DNA of 64,000 nt from Pelargonium tetragonum (Eukaryota > Streptophyta > Magnoliopsida > Geraniales > Geraniaceae). The notes under the pieces are model-generated. The model saw only the letters and a list, made by a program, of their open reading frames with translations, made no database searches and was not told the origin of the DNA. The stretch spans positions 1 to 64,000 of the forward strand of contig JAYMTL010000093.1 of the NCBI GenBank assembly GCA_036897445.1, read 5' to 3'. Shown in pieces: positions 13,140-26,981 of this stretch. Made by a program: the position numbers and the translations under genes. The stretch's first letter is position 1. The number at the start of each line of letters is the position of its first letter.

Positions 13140-15599
13140 ATAGATATAGACTTGTCAAACCCTGACCTATTTCACTATTGTAAAATAAACCAAATCTAAA
13201 CTGCTTTGGCCAAGGAAATACAAGATTAAGTGTTAAAATAAAGTGAGAGTTGGTACTACTAACAGCAAAGGGGCATATTACCTTGTTAAACAAGACTGTG
13301 GATCCCTATTAATTAAGAGCCCTTATTCATTCCAGTTTTCATACATATGAGCCCGTCGCCTTAACCAGTAGACTTTTGCAAGGGTCTAGTCCTGAATGAC
13401 ATTCTATTTCTATAAAATACTGTAAATACTTTAGATTAGAATAGATAACCTATTTTGAACCTTACTCGTTAAATCCCAATAACACAACATAAAGGAGAAC
13501 TTGCCGGAAGATCAAGACCCGAAAGTTTTATACCTAGAATGCTCCTTTTTGAATTACTCTTTAAATTATACACCAAAATAGAGTTTTGAAACTTTTCTTA
13601 AATATATCTAAGCAGTAAAATACCAGATTTATTAGCTGAATAGCCCCATTGACTCAAGACGTAAGGAATTCCGGTACATGTATTATATCAAGAGTTTCGA
13701 AATCTTTTGTAAATCAAAAAGAAGTCAAATATATATGCCAAAGCTCAAATACTTTTAGCACTTAAAGTATTGTATTCAGCTTGACCGCCTGCTTTTGAGC
13801 TATTCGTCCTTCTAGACTAGAAAGTACTTATTTGCGCTGAACAACAAAGTCAAAGTTTTTAACAGAATTCCTTTAACTTCCAAGACAATACAGTAATCTT
13901 AGCAGAATTATAGAAAAGATAACAGGTATTTGGCGCTTACGAAAAAGTAGGAAGATTTTTGGTTATGTATAACATTTGAAGCTGTAGTAGAAAAAACCCT
14001 TATATCCTTTAGAACTTTAAAGGCTCCTTTTTGGAACACGGAAATTCCTTGTATAATTAAAACCCATAGCGGATAAATATAAAATAAGATTTAGTTGTAC
14101 AAAGCAAGCTGCAAAAACTTAATTAACATAACTTTTTCTAAAGAGGTAGAAGAGAGTAAAGCCTGGCCTCAAAGGGTGGGGATTCAACTACGATTTTGAT
14201 AGTATCCTTAAGGGGCCCTTATAAACTAATACAAAAGGGCACTCTAATGACTAACTTCTCATTATAGTAGAGGTATCCCTTGATTTTTGGTTAGTACTAA
14301 ATTAGGGGTTACTTCTTCTTAATTAAGCCTGTGCTTTGAGATTTGGCGTATATATAGGATTGGTCCGTTTTAAGGAAGTCTATCCCCTTTAGTATGCCGT
14401 TCATACAACACCCCTATTATATATGATATATAATACCTTTTGTCATTTCTTTTTATTTCTCTTGCCCTCCTTGAGCCAGAAAAAGAATTTGTTACCCTGT
14501 TATAGACCTGGATATACTATCGCACACCCCTTTAGTGGAAGCCCCTGCAGAGTTAACTATATAGAGTCCATAAGCTAATTTATAAAAACCTGAATTACAA
14601 TTTTATTAGATGTTAACTTTTGCTTTAGACTTATGCTGAATATCCCTATATAGGAGAATTCTAACTAAGGCGGAAACCCCGCAAAAGAATCCGGACTATT
14701 ATCAAAACCCCTTCTTTTTCTTTTTGTGGGAGCGTGCATTCTTATGCAAAGGAAAACACGTGACCTACCCCTCCTAGAGAGTAACCCAATTAAGTAACAT
14801 ATACTACTTATAATTAGTAAAAGAGTATCCTTGCCCGCATCTTTCTTTAAGTAAGAAAAGCTCCCTTACTAGAAAGAGATAGTTTAATCTTTCTTTTGTA
14901 ATATCTGAAAAATGAAGTGAAGTGATAGATCGTTTGGAGCTTCCGTACTCGGATAAAATTAGAAATAGAGAAAGGAAATTTTAGAAGGGAAAAACCTGAG
15001 GTGCTCTAGACACGAGTTATAGGCATAGACTCCCTTTATAAAGTAATAACTACTTCCGGGAAAGGGGGTTGTGGTAGAGATGTCTATTTCAAGGCCAGAA
15101 TATCTTTACCTTATATTTCGAAAGGTTTTTTTAGTAAGCTTTAAGAGAGGGTCTGGCGTTTCCTTTGTAAACAGTAAAATGAACTTTCTATAAGCTATCA
15201 GGAGTTGAAGTACCTCCCTTTTTTGGTTTTATACCCTTGACTGTAACTTTAGAAAGGAGTGCCCTTACCGTATCAAAAGGAATTTTACACCAAAGTTATT
15301 CCTTATACCCCGCCACTATTGAGTTGGCAGCATATACTGCCTTTTTCGAGTTATCGGATACTTAGCAGTTTCTGCTGAACTTGTTATTTACTACTATTTA
15401 GAAGTCTTTGACAGGGTACTTTTACCAAGAATAAGGTTTGATTTTAAGCAAACGTATTTTATACCCCAACTATCACACCAATAAAGGAGTTATCATACTT
15501 TTTCATTAGACCCAGCGAGGACTTGCTCCTAGAAACTTTTTTTATAGCTCCTCTTAGACTTAGTTATTTGCTTAAGGAGCCGCTTGATCAATAGCCAAT

Positions 15600-18500
15600 A
15601 TTATAGAGGGTCGCCGGACTTGAACCACAGGTCTTTCCTAAATGATTATTTCGCTCTAATACTTCATTTTCAGGTTCTCCCACAGTTTACTATAGGTTAT
15701 AGGGGGGTTTAAGACACTATATACGCATATTTTTTCGTCTAGTCTTGATTTCCTTAACTTTGCGTACAGCTGCCGTAGTTTTTTCGTTGAAATTACCCAG
15801 CTTAGCACTAAAAGGAAAGCTTTAGCAGACACAGGAGGTACTCTCCTTTGTATGTGTTGCCACCTAGCTACCAGAGCTAAAGAAAATAGAGTTGAAATTG
15901 GAATAGAGGCCCACTCGGGGCTAAACAAGCAAGTCTCGAAGTTATGTACGCGGTTCTCCTTGATTAAAAATTTTGTAAAATATAGGGAATCCCCTTTTCC
16001 CTTTTAGCCTACGAGTTCCTTTACCCAGTTTTATTGCCATAGAGTAGCCCGTTTTGAGGCTTTTATTTCTATCCCGATAAGTTACAAGCAACTATTTATC
16101 ATAACAGATCTAGTTTTGACTCAGTAAGCAGGGAACTTTTAGCTAAAACGAAGGAAAAATCCCGCGAGCGCTTAGTCTTAAAGAGAAAAGGGGTACTTGT
16201 GCTGTGTATCGCTTTTTAGACTCCGTAGAATGGATATACTTGTTAAGTAAAAGGATCCTATTATCCCGGTACAGGTATACTTAGTAGATCCTTTTTCTTT
16301 TTGGTAAGGTAACACGTTAAGTGTAAGCGAGCGAGGCCCCTGTCGAGATATTCAGCTTTACGGGAACCCTTATATAAAGTAGAATTGAAACTATGAATGA
16401 GTTGCATGTGAAGTTCTCTAAACTAGGGCTAAAGCTAGGAATCTGGCATCTCTACCTCCAGAATTTAAGAAGTAAGTGAAGCACCTAAGATTCCGCCTCG
16501 TCTGGCATTAACGGTCCTCTATAATTAGAGGGAATTTTCTTTCATAATAAAGAATAAAGAAGGAGTCCCTTTCTTTGGATTTCTCAGAATAGTTTAGGCA
16601 AGCTTGCTTGTATAGGTATGGGATTAGAACCCGCGTATTGTCTTTTTTAGTTGTAGTCAATAAAGTAAGGCTTGCCTCTCGTGTTCCTATGATTTCCGGT
16701 TTGCAATTATAGATAATAAGTCAAAATGAGGGAATACTAATAACTGAAGGAGAAGGTCTGCTTTCACACCTCAACCCCTAATTAAGATCTAAGGTTTCCC
16801 GTTTCCTATTTTCGGGTTTAAGAAGTAGTAAGTCACAAGGAAATATCAAAAAGTGTAAAGGAATTCCTTTTTCTTCAGTTCCAGATCTATAAAGAAGGTT
16901 AGTTAGGGACTTCTTTATACCCTTCCTATCTCAAGAGACCTATAAACAATAAGAATAAGAATTCCCTTGTTAATGAGTAGGAAAAAATCGCTTAATAAAT
17001 AGCTCTAAATAAACCTTCACTTTTTGACGAGTTTCTGTAGGCTTGTGGGTGAATTTGGGTCTTTGGCAGAGACCTCTTTTACAGGAATACTGCTTACTAA
17101 AAACTGGGCGCGACTGCTTTGAATCAGATGGCGTAGGTTATAACTCTAAAAGCTCCGTTAGGAAGGAGTCCTATAAATTTGGGAAGATATCCCACGTACG
17201 AAAGTCTAGAGGGGTTGCCTTAGTTCAGATCTGTACAAACGAGGAATCGTAGCCCAATTAGCACTCAAAAGGTCTATTTCAGTTCCTGGGTCAAAGTTCG
17301 ATCTTTCATTCGTATACTTTATTCTGCTATGTATACTTTGTGGACGCGATTTCATTATTCTATTCGTTCTAGTTCGACTCATAAGTAGTTCAGTGCTCCT
17401 ATCTATTTGCAAGTCTCCCCCTATCTTTTTCTTCCTATTTACTTAATGTTTTTCAAAAGCTTTCTGGAGGTTCAAAGAGGTCCTTGAGTCTGCACAAATA
17501 AAGTAGACTTTTGGTTGACTCCCCCGGGTAGGGGCAGATAACCTTTTTAAGAGGGTTTTCCTAAGTTCTTTTAGTTTGACTTTGTCAATAAAATATAGGA
17601 TTATACAGAGTTACCAAATTGAATAAAAGAATCGTACTCTATATCTGGAAATACTACTTTTAGTTGAATGCTTTTTTTATTTAAGCTAGGGTCTAGTTAT
17701 TAAACCGGAAATCCTTACTCGAACCCCTGACTTTTCTTTCAAATGCAATTTGAGTTACCGGGCATCGGCTTGCTTTAAATAGTTAACTAAATATACACCT
17801 CTTAAAGTACCCTTTCGCTTTTATACGGAGGCTCCGTTCAAAGGTCTCAATAAAAATTTGTTTTCTGCCAAGTGACAAGGGGGTAAACATAGTTTCAAAC
17901 GACTGGAACTTATAGACGAATACTCAACGTTGCTTCGAACAATAAGGAGGGTTGTAGGATTCGGTAACTAGGGTTTTTAGCTATTCCTAAGTCGAGTTGA
18001 ATTTGTTATCGCATTGCAGATTAGGGGTTTCAAGTGTATAGCTTCTAAAGAATTCTTTAGCAAGTGGCTTCAATACGGGTATTAAGTTCTATTAGAAAGA
18101 GTCCCACAGCAAACTTTTCGACTTGATATATACTAAATAACAAGGCGAGTAATACCTGCAAAATTTAGAATAAAAAGAGCCTCGCCTAGGACAATGAGAA
18201 AGTAATACCATCTCAAAAAAGGATACCTGTAATGACAAATAGCGATATAGGAAAATCCTACTAATACCGGGTTCGACAAAAGTTCCCTTAGAGATAAAGT
18301 CAAAAATCTCTTTATTTAGAGCTATAGTATAGTGCAGAGTACGGGTGGGTTTGCTTTGATGGAGATATTCTCTTACTCATAAAGGATAAAACAAGGTCGT
18401 ATTCAAAAGACTCTTGAATTACTAAAAACTTAAAAATGAAGACGCGTAGTATAGTAAAAAGGGTATTTCTGCACTTGACCCGATCCCAGGTTGCAGTTTA

Positions 18501-20900
18501 TGATATAAATAGTAAAAACCTCTTAAGGCCAAGTTTCCATTCTATAATTAATCTCTAGTACTACTTATAAAAGATATAAGACACTTCCTTGGCGTACCCG
18601 TGTAGACAACCCAAAAGGGGAAATTCCTTACTTCCCTGTTAAGACTTTCATTTCAGGGTATCCGTATCTTGTCTATATAACTCAAACCGCAACTGCCTCC
18701 TCTGGATTCCTGGCTTAGCCTTACGTTACAAATTACAAATAAAGATATAGGTCAGATAGGATGGAATTGAAGAAAAACGCATAAGTTTACAACGAAGTGC
18801 TTAAAAAAAGGGGGTCATAACAAAGCAGCTATAAAGAATTTACAAAAATACAACAAGAAATTCCCTTCCTTAAGTCCTTATGAAAAGGGCTTCTTTAGTT
18901 TATTCTATTTATGCCCAAGAAAAAATCTTAGTAATAATCTAGACAAAACAAGGTTCCCCTTTTTTATTTTATAACGGGTATGGCTTTATGAATGTAAAAT
19001 CTTTAAAGTTAAGCAGGCTTCCGAGCTACTTCATGTAAAATTTCGATCGACTTAATTATCATTCTAATGGCACACCCTATAGCTTTTTTATGCCTTTGTC
19101 ATATAGCATAGCCCCCGCCTACATAAACTCCTTTGATATGATAAGTTCGCCCCTTGAATAACCCTTTTATAAATGTACGCAGTACTTATATTATTACTCT
19201 TACGGTCCGAGTGCTGTGTTTATAACAATTTTGTTTGAAGCAAAAGAAATTTGTCCGGGATCTCACCACCCACTACAGAACTGCTTGATTGGAATGATTA
19301 CTTTGAAAAGAGCATCGAGAAAGTCAAATTCAGTTGTGAATTTAAATAAGGATGCTTAGCTTTTTAGTGGAGGGACCCGACCACAGAGTTAGGAGTAACC
19401 TTTATTAATGATTTAATACAGATATTTCTTCAAGGTTTAGTCTAAAAAAATTCAACTGAAAACTCGAGTATTCTTGGTATGCGTTTTCTAAGTATGGACT
19501 TCTCAAGGAAGCCTTTTGCTCTACTCAACAAATTTTATGGTAAAATCCAGGGAATCTTTAATTTCTTTACGAGCTTGCTGTTAATTTGAAAGGACACTTC
19601 CTTGTGGCACTCTTTTTTTAACCTTTTAAGTCTGAGATAGCATTACATCCATTGTACTAGAATAGTGTTCAAATATACACCAAGTTCCTTTTCTTTGCTA
19701 GTTACAGCGAAACCGCGTTTATAGACTAAAGCTCTTTAAAAGCCTATCTGCTATGCAAAATCTTTTTTGCCAGGACTACTTACTACTAACTGTTTCTCGT
19801 AAAGGGGCTTGCTGGGCGTTGACTTTACTGCTACACAGCTAAAAAGCAAGGATTGCTTTGACTTCTAGAAATATTTAATAGTCTTATGACCCTGTTATTT
19901 CCAAAAGGACTAAACTGCTTCTATATTAATCTGTAATAGCTTACTAAAAAAACTTACTTAGATAGAATTAGATAGATTCAGAACATTTTTCTTTTTTATT
20001 AGGAAACCCCTTCAAATTTTAGCATAAACTTGAACTCATGTCAATAAAACAACGAACTTGTATGTTATACACAAGCCTTTTTTGAGAAATAGACTCTTGT
20101 AAGGCACTTATTTCGTATATGTCTATTATTCAACGAAAACCTTATGTATGTGATACGTGGGTATCCCTATCCTTCTAATGGAAAGTCGGAGTACGTTATA
20201 TGTTCTTTCAAAGAAAAATTACAAAGGGTGTAGGTGTAAGAAAAAACTATTATAAGTTAAGTATAGGTAATGAAATTAAGACCAGATTTCAATACAGTTT
20301 AACAAGAGAATGGGTATCTTTTGATTATTACTTTACTATTTATAAGGAATTTATTATAAATTTCCGTACTGAGCCCGCCTAAAAGTAGAAAGTTACTAAA
20401 TTTTTAGAATAATAGAAAAATCGTTGGTACGACACGAGTAACCTAAGACAAGATGTATAGGGTTATCTAGGGTTTAGGCACTCTAAACAATGTAGAAAAT
20501 AAGCAAAAAAATCAAAGCTCCTGTTGGGGTAGAAGTTTGGGGTTAATCCAAGGATACCGTAGTCTTTTGAAGTTCCTGCTTTTAGGTATTTACCGGACCT
20601 TGATATACTAAGAAAATTTCCTTTAAAATCTTCCTGAGATGTTCTACGTAAAAGCTATTTAACACAGGAAAGCCCCGGAGTCCCGCTCATATGGTATACC
20701 ATTTCTTTTCATAGGAATCCCCTACTATGAGGTACACAACCCCCTCGGTTGTCATAAAGCGAAAGCATATTCTTGTATATAGACTACCAAAAATTTAGTA
20801 TCCTAAAAAGCCAGATTTAGAGGGGTACAACTTCCATTTTTGTGGATATAAAGCTAAAAATTTACCAACTTATTTCGTAGATCTGCTTAGAACTAGGTCC
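15600..20900. other. Strongly mutated AT-rich DNA, no gene seen
   Basis: Line 16861-16920 has TA 6, CA 2 and TG 0. Minus-strand strings resembling a tRNA T-arm occur near 15615 (GGTTCAAGTCC on the minus strand) and 16622 (GGTTCTAATCC on the minus strand). The T-stems mispair and I found no complete acceptor stem. A 10-bp imperfect tandem lies at 19961-19980. No gene is supported. Confidence 0.5.
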
Positions 20901-23650
20901 GCTTAGAAAGAATACGAACACGAAAGCAAAGGAAAGTCTCTAGTGTCCACTAAAGGAAACAGTCTGTCTATACCAAACTTAATGAAACCCTAGCTAGTGT
21001 ACTTAGCTAGAGAGCCTAATAAAGGTATCTGGTTTATGAGAGATCAGAGAGTCTATAACTATCTTAGGTCAAGAATACTCTTAAACTCCTAAAGTAATTC
21101 CCTCAAGACAATAACCAGGTCCTTCATAAACATTAGAATTGAAACTCCTGCTTAGATCGGAATAGCACTCTAGAATCTAGAATCGCTTTAGATACCCTGA
21201 ATTAGACTTATGTGAGAGAGCCCTCCTTAGTTAGGAGCTGTACTGCCGTTGCAGCTTGGTGTTCCCTGCTATTGTCTTACTATATTACTCTTAATTAGTT
21301 AGTTTTAAAAAGTCTTACTTAAAAGAAAGATAGTAACATAAATAGTAATTAGGAGCTTAATGTCTTTTATCCTCTCTTAAGTTAAGTAAGCTCTTTTATT
21401 TAACTCATAAAATGTGGAATTTCCTTTCAAATTCTTTAATCCTTGTTAATAAGAAAGAAGCACATTTCAATGTAAGGAAAAGGAGTTGGGATTTGTTGAT
21501 AACCTCTGTTAATTAAGAATTCCTAAGCCTTAATATCCGGATACTAAAAGCAACTAAAAAATACAAATGATGTTATATTCCTTAAAAGCATCTCTATATT
21601 ACTGGAAACACATTCCTTGTGCTCTGTCTTAAACTTGCTCATCTACAAATACAAAAGGGACTCGAAAGAAAACCTTTACACATTCTTAGAAGCCATAACA
21701 ACTAGACTTCTCTAAAGAATATTCACTTTACTTAGAAAGTTTATGTCTTTTGTTTCCTGTAAAGAAGTTTAGTTTGCTAGCGAGGGTTGTATTCTTGAGT
21801 ATGCTTATGATGGACCGGGTTATTGTTTTTGCTAATGTCAAAGAGACTAAGAATCTCTTATAAAGGAAGTTCCTGTAAAAGGGATAAGGGGTAACTTAAA
21901 CTATTTTGGGAAATAAAGGAGTTCAAGATCACAGAAACCCGATTCTATTTCTAGAAATTAATAGAGTTCCTAAACTATCTCAACTCAAAGGAATATATAC
22001 TCTCGACCAATAGGTATCTAGCAGCAACTGCTTTGGCCTACATTCCAAAGAGCACAGCCCAAAGAGCACAGCTTCCAAAGAGTAAGATCAAGTGGATTTA
22101 TAGGATTTAGTTCTGCATGTGTTTCCTGTACAAGCAGAGGATTGATAGTTAGCTCAAGATGGAAAATACCAAAGTTGTTAGATTAGGTTCCTGCTGGCGC
22201 TGTGTCACAAAGAGTACATTCATAAACTGGCAGGTTCCTGTAAGTTCCTCGATCAGATTTCTAGTTAGGTTGGGTTCTATCTAAAGAAGTTGGTCCTGCT
22301 ATTATGGAATGTACTTACTGGAAATTAGGGCTCTTTAGAAAATATTCTTTTGAAACTCTCTAAAACCCTTATCCGGGAATTGCAAAACCTCAAACCTGGA
22401 AACTGACTTACGCAACTTCTCTAGTTTTATTCGTAACATCTTTAATTACCCAAAGGAACTGGCAACCCTTTATACCATTATAGCCCCACAGCATCCTTAA
22501 TTAAGATTCTACAGGGCGTACGCTGGAAAACATAGCAACCCGTCAACCTGCCAATGAGCTTACTTCCAGTTTATATTAGTTAGCAGCTTTCCTAGAGATA
22601 CTGGAGAGTGACCAGGAACTCAGTAGTTACTCTTTTAAGGAGAATCCCTCTAGTTATATGCCTTTATCATATAGGTGGTTAGTAATTTAGAAGATAATGA
22701 ATTAATCCATCTTACCGAGTAACCTTGGTCATCATGATAGTATGATGAATATATCTACTTACAATATTGCTTATAGCTAACCCAAAACAGACTCAAACTC
22801 CTCAGCAGAACCGGTCTCTAAATACATAGCATAGGAAAGTGCCCAATCTTATTCTTAGGACTTCACTTATTCATAACTTTCTGTGTGACTTAATTGTTTC
22901 CCGCAAAACTATAGAGCAGAGAGATTTAAAGAAAATAGATACTTGTACCAGGGACTTATAAGCTTTTGTAGTTAGTGGATTACTAGAATACACTGTAGTT
23001 AAGTATGGTGAATTCCTCTACTTCTTGTAGCTTATCGAAATGGTGGATAAGAACCTTGTAAGTACATCCTGGAATCTCTATTACCGCCCGAAGTTTACGG
23101 TGGAAGGTTAAGGGCATATTATAGATTATAGTATCTTGATAAAACATCCTTACACTTTGAAGACTGGCAATCTAAAGGAAACTTTCACTTCCCAGAACAG
23201 AAAAGGTAAATTACTTGGACTCTAGCCCAACTACTTTTATAGCTAAGAACTTTCCTTAAAGAATTAACTAATCCAGATAAAACCTAACAAACAATCTCGA
23301 AATTATCCAGCTGAATGCCTTTGCCTGTTAAGACTCCTCTTATGCAATATTGGATTTTACACCACTTTAGAATTATATACCTCAGCCCCTTGGTTTAGAA
23401 TTCCTTTATTTACAGGGATTGGATCCTAGCATGACTTAAAGCAAGAGAGCAGCTTCCCTTTAGAATTAGAACCTTAGCCTTGTTGGTTGAGTTCTTCTGT
23501 AAGCCTGTAACTCTGTATTGGATCTATAAGTGCTTTACCTCTGTAAATGCCACATTCCTTTAGACACATATTTATACTGGGATATTTTGGCCGTTGAAAG
23601 TCCACCTTCATTACAAATAGGTAACCTTCATCAAGATACTAAAAAATCCT
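20900..23650. other. Island of milder CpA/TpG loss
   Basis: Here CpA and TpG approach or exceed TpA in several lines: 21601-21660 has CA 5, TG 5, TA 3; 22201-22260 has CA 6, TG 4, TA 3; 22501-22560 has CA 5, TG 3, TA 4. Other lines inside it remain TA-rich, so the island is patchy and its edges are approximate. The bias is often one-sided, with CA kept and TG lost at 22021-22080 and the reverse at 21781-21840 and 23461-23520. I could not recognise a protein in any frame I read. It may be a younger or less exposed repeat copy, or unique host DNA that suffered leakage. Confidence 0.4.
22045..22082 (+). repeat. 14-bp tandem repeat, two copies plus a partial third
   Basis: The unit CCAAAGAGCACAGC occupies 22045-22058 and 22059-22072. 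A third partial CCAAAGAG follows at 22075-22082 after two T bases. The copies are identical and keep their CpA sites, which is unusual in this window and points to a recent duplication or weak mutation on this strand. Confidence 0.8.
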
Positions 23651-26600
23651 TGGACTTATAAGCTAGGAGGCAAATTGAATATCAAAGGGTACAAAAAGTA
23701 TGTCTATAATCCAGTTAATAAAAATAGAAAAGTAACTATAATATCGCAAAGTCGTTATTCTAAATTTTATTTAAGAAGGTTTCAATAGAAGTCTACTTTG
23801 AAACTCTCAGCAAGTGGAACAGATTGACCAAACAAAGATCCTGGGATTCGGTTTGAATGGATAGTTGGGTATAAACTCCTTGACTAAAGAACGAGTAAAA
23901 CGTGAGTAGTTAAAACTTTTCTAGGGTACCTGTATATACTTTTTAAGATAAAGGAAAAGATAGTTTTACCCGTTATATATACGCCCTTTTTTCGTGTATA
24001 AGATATTAAAGTGAGAGGTATCTATATTATAATTATATTGTGTAAGTTTTATCCACGGAGTGTTGCTGTTCTAAAAAAGAAGATTGTCAAGACTAGATCA
24101 AAGTATTGAGTAATTATGAGTACATCTATATACCTTATATCCCCAACATCAAAAGCTTTCCTTGCTTTATTTTCTATTTGGAGGACTTATCCTCTGATTA
24201 TAGGGAAGAAAATCCTTATAAATTAAAGGTTTAGCCTAGATCCATTCGAAACTCCTGGAGTTCAAGCAATTCCGATTTTAGAGTTTAGGGTTATATAACG
24301 GGGTTATGGGCAGATAGCACAATCTGTTAAAAATGAATTTAGGACCTATTTTTAGAGAAAAACCCCAGCTTCGGGTAAGCAAGATTTCTTCATAAATTAT
24401 TAGGATTCCCTTACTTCCAAAGGGAGAATTCGCAGGCTTTTAAAGGTACGCTTGAGTTTAATATTTTACACCCCTCTTGCTGTATAACTTCGATAATAGG
24501 GCTTAGACTCGGTCAGCTACATCCCTCCACTCCAATAAAGATAACTATTAAAAGGAAGTCCAGTAAGGTGTCTTACCGCTGGAATTTAGGGATTTATCTA
24601 TAACAGAAATAGAACCTATACTACATGCCCTGAGAAACCCATGATGTAGACTTTACTAAAAAGAATCCCCTAATAGTTTAAAATAACTTTCTAATAAGTC
24701 CTGAACCTGCTTAGTAGGAGTTTTTGAAGTCCTTGTACGTTATAGAGCGGAATCATGCAATTCTTTGTGCTATCGTTTTAGTAGCTCCTTCCGAACCGCC
24801 CAGAAAGGGGGAATAAAATTTTTTACAAGTCAACTCCGCTAATACGAGCAGGAGCAACTCTGGCATTCCTACTCTTGTATTTTATAGACTTACTTTAAAG
24901 TCAAACTCATCTTTATTGAAGTACAAAATGCGCGAAAGTAGAGCTTTTTCAGAAGTGTTTACAGGGGGTCTAGACACACACCTTAAACTTTATAATATAT
25001 GGGAAATTCCTTCACTTTACTAGTTGTATATAGTAAAAATTTATACACTCCAGACACGAAAACCTCGCTTTAATGCCCGCGCTTTTCCGCTAAAAAGGGT
25101 ACTAAAATATATCTTTACAAATTTTATTACTTTCTTTCTTAATTCTAAGGAAGGGCGAGATCCCCTTTATTATCAAGAATAATAAAACTCAAAGCTTCCG
25201 CTGGATTTGAACCTACAGTTCTTGGCTCTTTTTGTGATTTAAAAGTAATTCTAAAAAAGTTTCGACCCCAGGGTTGCTCTCTAATTAAGACTTTAGTTAC
25301 TGAGATTTAGGAAATCCCTATATAAAATCTTTCATTTATAGAAAATTCTTGTATTCTTCACTGTCTTAATCGGATCGACCTTACTAAACTGAAATTAGGA
25401 TCTCTTCCTAACCTAACAAGAAGCAAAAGTCAAAAATCTGTTACAACATTTTTACGAGAAAGTCTTGCAACAAAAGGAATATATCCTTAATGAGTACTTA
25501 GTTTGAGCACTTTTCACCCACGCTGACTCTTGTGCTACTAATTAAATATTAAATAGAATGTAGTTAAGCGATCTTTTCTTAGACAAGATTATCCAGTGTG
25601 TAAAATAAAGGATTTATTTAAGGGTTACGTTACCATAAATAACAGGTGTAGAACTTTAGAAAAATCCGGGGTTTGCTATTTATGTGTCAGTTTAGTTATC
25701 TGTTTGACTGGATTTCTTTATAAAGTATAAGTTTGCTTAACAAAAGCTCCTTTTTAGAGCTGTAAAAAAAGGATGCAGTTACTCATAAAAAAAAGCTTAC
25801 CCATGGTAGAGGGAAAGAAAAAAGGAACTTTATTTTAAATCTTTGTAACTACTTGACCTTGAAGGAGTTTCTCAACTAGAAGCTACTGCCCTTGAAAAAG
25901 AATATTTATACCTTATACTTAACTTATATTATATATTATTAACTTCTACTCCATAACTAAGCAAATACCCTGAATTCAAGAGATTTAATATGTATACTAC
26001 CGAGATTTTTCTAAAATCTAAAGATAAAGGTATCGAAGATAAGATAGGTTATTAGTATAAGAATTCCTTTTCAAGGTGAGTCTTATCGGGAAGTTATAGA
26101 AAAAAGGTTGGGAGTTTCCCTTAGGTAGGGGCACAAAAAGGGTTTGATAAGGCATTTTCGAAAGGTTAAGACTCATATAAAAACGCAGGGTAAACAGAAA
26201 ATCTTCTATCTCCTGGCTGCTCTAACAATTCGGAATATAGAAAAGTGTAAGGGAATTTGAAATCATAGAAAAAAGGGTTTAGTTCCGCAAAACGGGAGCC
26301 TTTTTCGGGCATAGCTCTTGGTCGGAAAGTGCTAGAAATACGGGTAGGTATAAAATATTATCTTGTGAACGAAAGCGTCCCTAATACAGCTACTTGTGAC
26401 TTTCTATACTTAAAAAAATTGAAATCTTTCCTCCTAAGTTTTTTAGAATTTTGTTACTAAATACGGAGTACACTAGGCAACACGAAGCTTTTCTTAGGAC
26501 TCCAAATGAAGAGAGGAACTCTTTAAAAGTTTTTTACTGTGATAAAGTAAATCCGGAAAGGTCTAGAGAAATAGCATAAACCAGTACGCCCTTTTTCTTA

Positions 26601-26950
26601 TTGTTATCTAAGTGGGGTAGTATCTATACAGTAACCTGAACTCTTAAAAGTTCTAGTATTATTAGTTTTGACTTCCAAACGGGTTTTTAAAAGGAGATTT
26701 ATAGGGTGGTAGAAGCTATAAACTTTTAATTTACAGAGAATTCTAGTAAAAGGGAACTAGAGATATAAGCGAAGTCTTGGAACTTAGATATTGATTTGAA
26801 AGGGTACAAAAAAGTATAATGACAATCCGGCGCAACCCATTGAATAGCATACCCTTGCCCCATCTCCGTGAAAAGGGAAACTAACTTACCAGGATTAAGA
26901 CCTAGGAGCTCCTATAGTTAGGTGTCTGGCTCAGAATAACTTTAGCCATA
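23650..26950. other. Strongly mutated AT-rich DNA, no gene seen
   Basis: Line 26041-26100 has TA 8, CA 1 and TG 1. A minus-strand GGTTCAAATCC string near 25207 matches the tRNA B-box and pairs four of five T-stem positions. I found no matching acceptor stem or anticodon arm, so no tRNA is called. Nothing else is supported. Confidence 0.5.
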
Positions 26951-26981
26951 TAAATTACCAAATCTCCGATGTGAGTACCCT

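Larger units (their letters stand above)
11200..15600. other. Strongly mutated AT-rich DNA, no gene seen
   Basis: Line 12181-12240 has TA 7, CA 2 and TG 1. The segment holds an 18-bp perfect palindrome (11210-11227), two short hairpins (11531-11550 and 12723-12739) and a 9-bp tandem pair (13122-13139). No coding region, RNA gene or transposon terminus can be supported. Confidence 0.5.

Noticed and set aside
15600-15700. Possible minus-strand tRNA ending near 15610
   Set aside because: The T-loop string is good, but only three of five T-stem positions pair and no 5' acceptor partner lies within tRNA distance.
16600-16700. Possible minus-strand tRNA around GGTTCTAATCC
   Set aside because: The T-stem pairs four of five and five acceptor pairs can be drawn, but the anticodon arm does not fold and the spacing is about nine bases too long for a standard tRNA.
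25180-25290. Possible minus-strand tRNA around GGTTCAAATCC
   Set aside because: The T-stem pairs four of five, but no acceptor or anticodon stem is found upstream.
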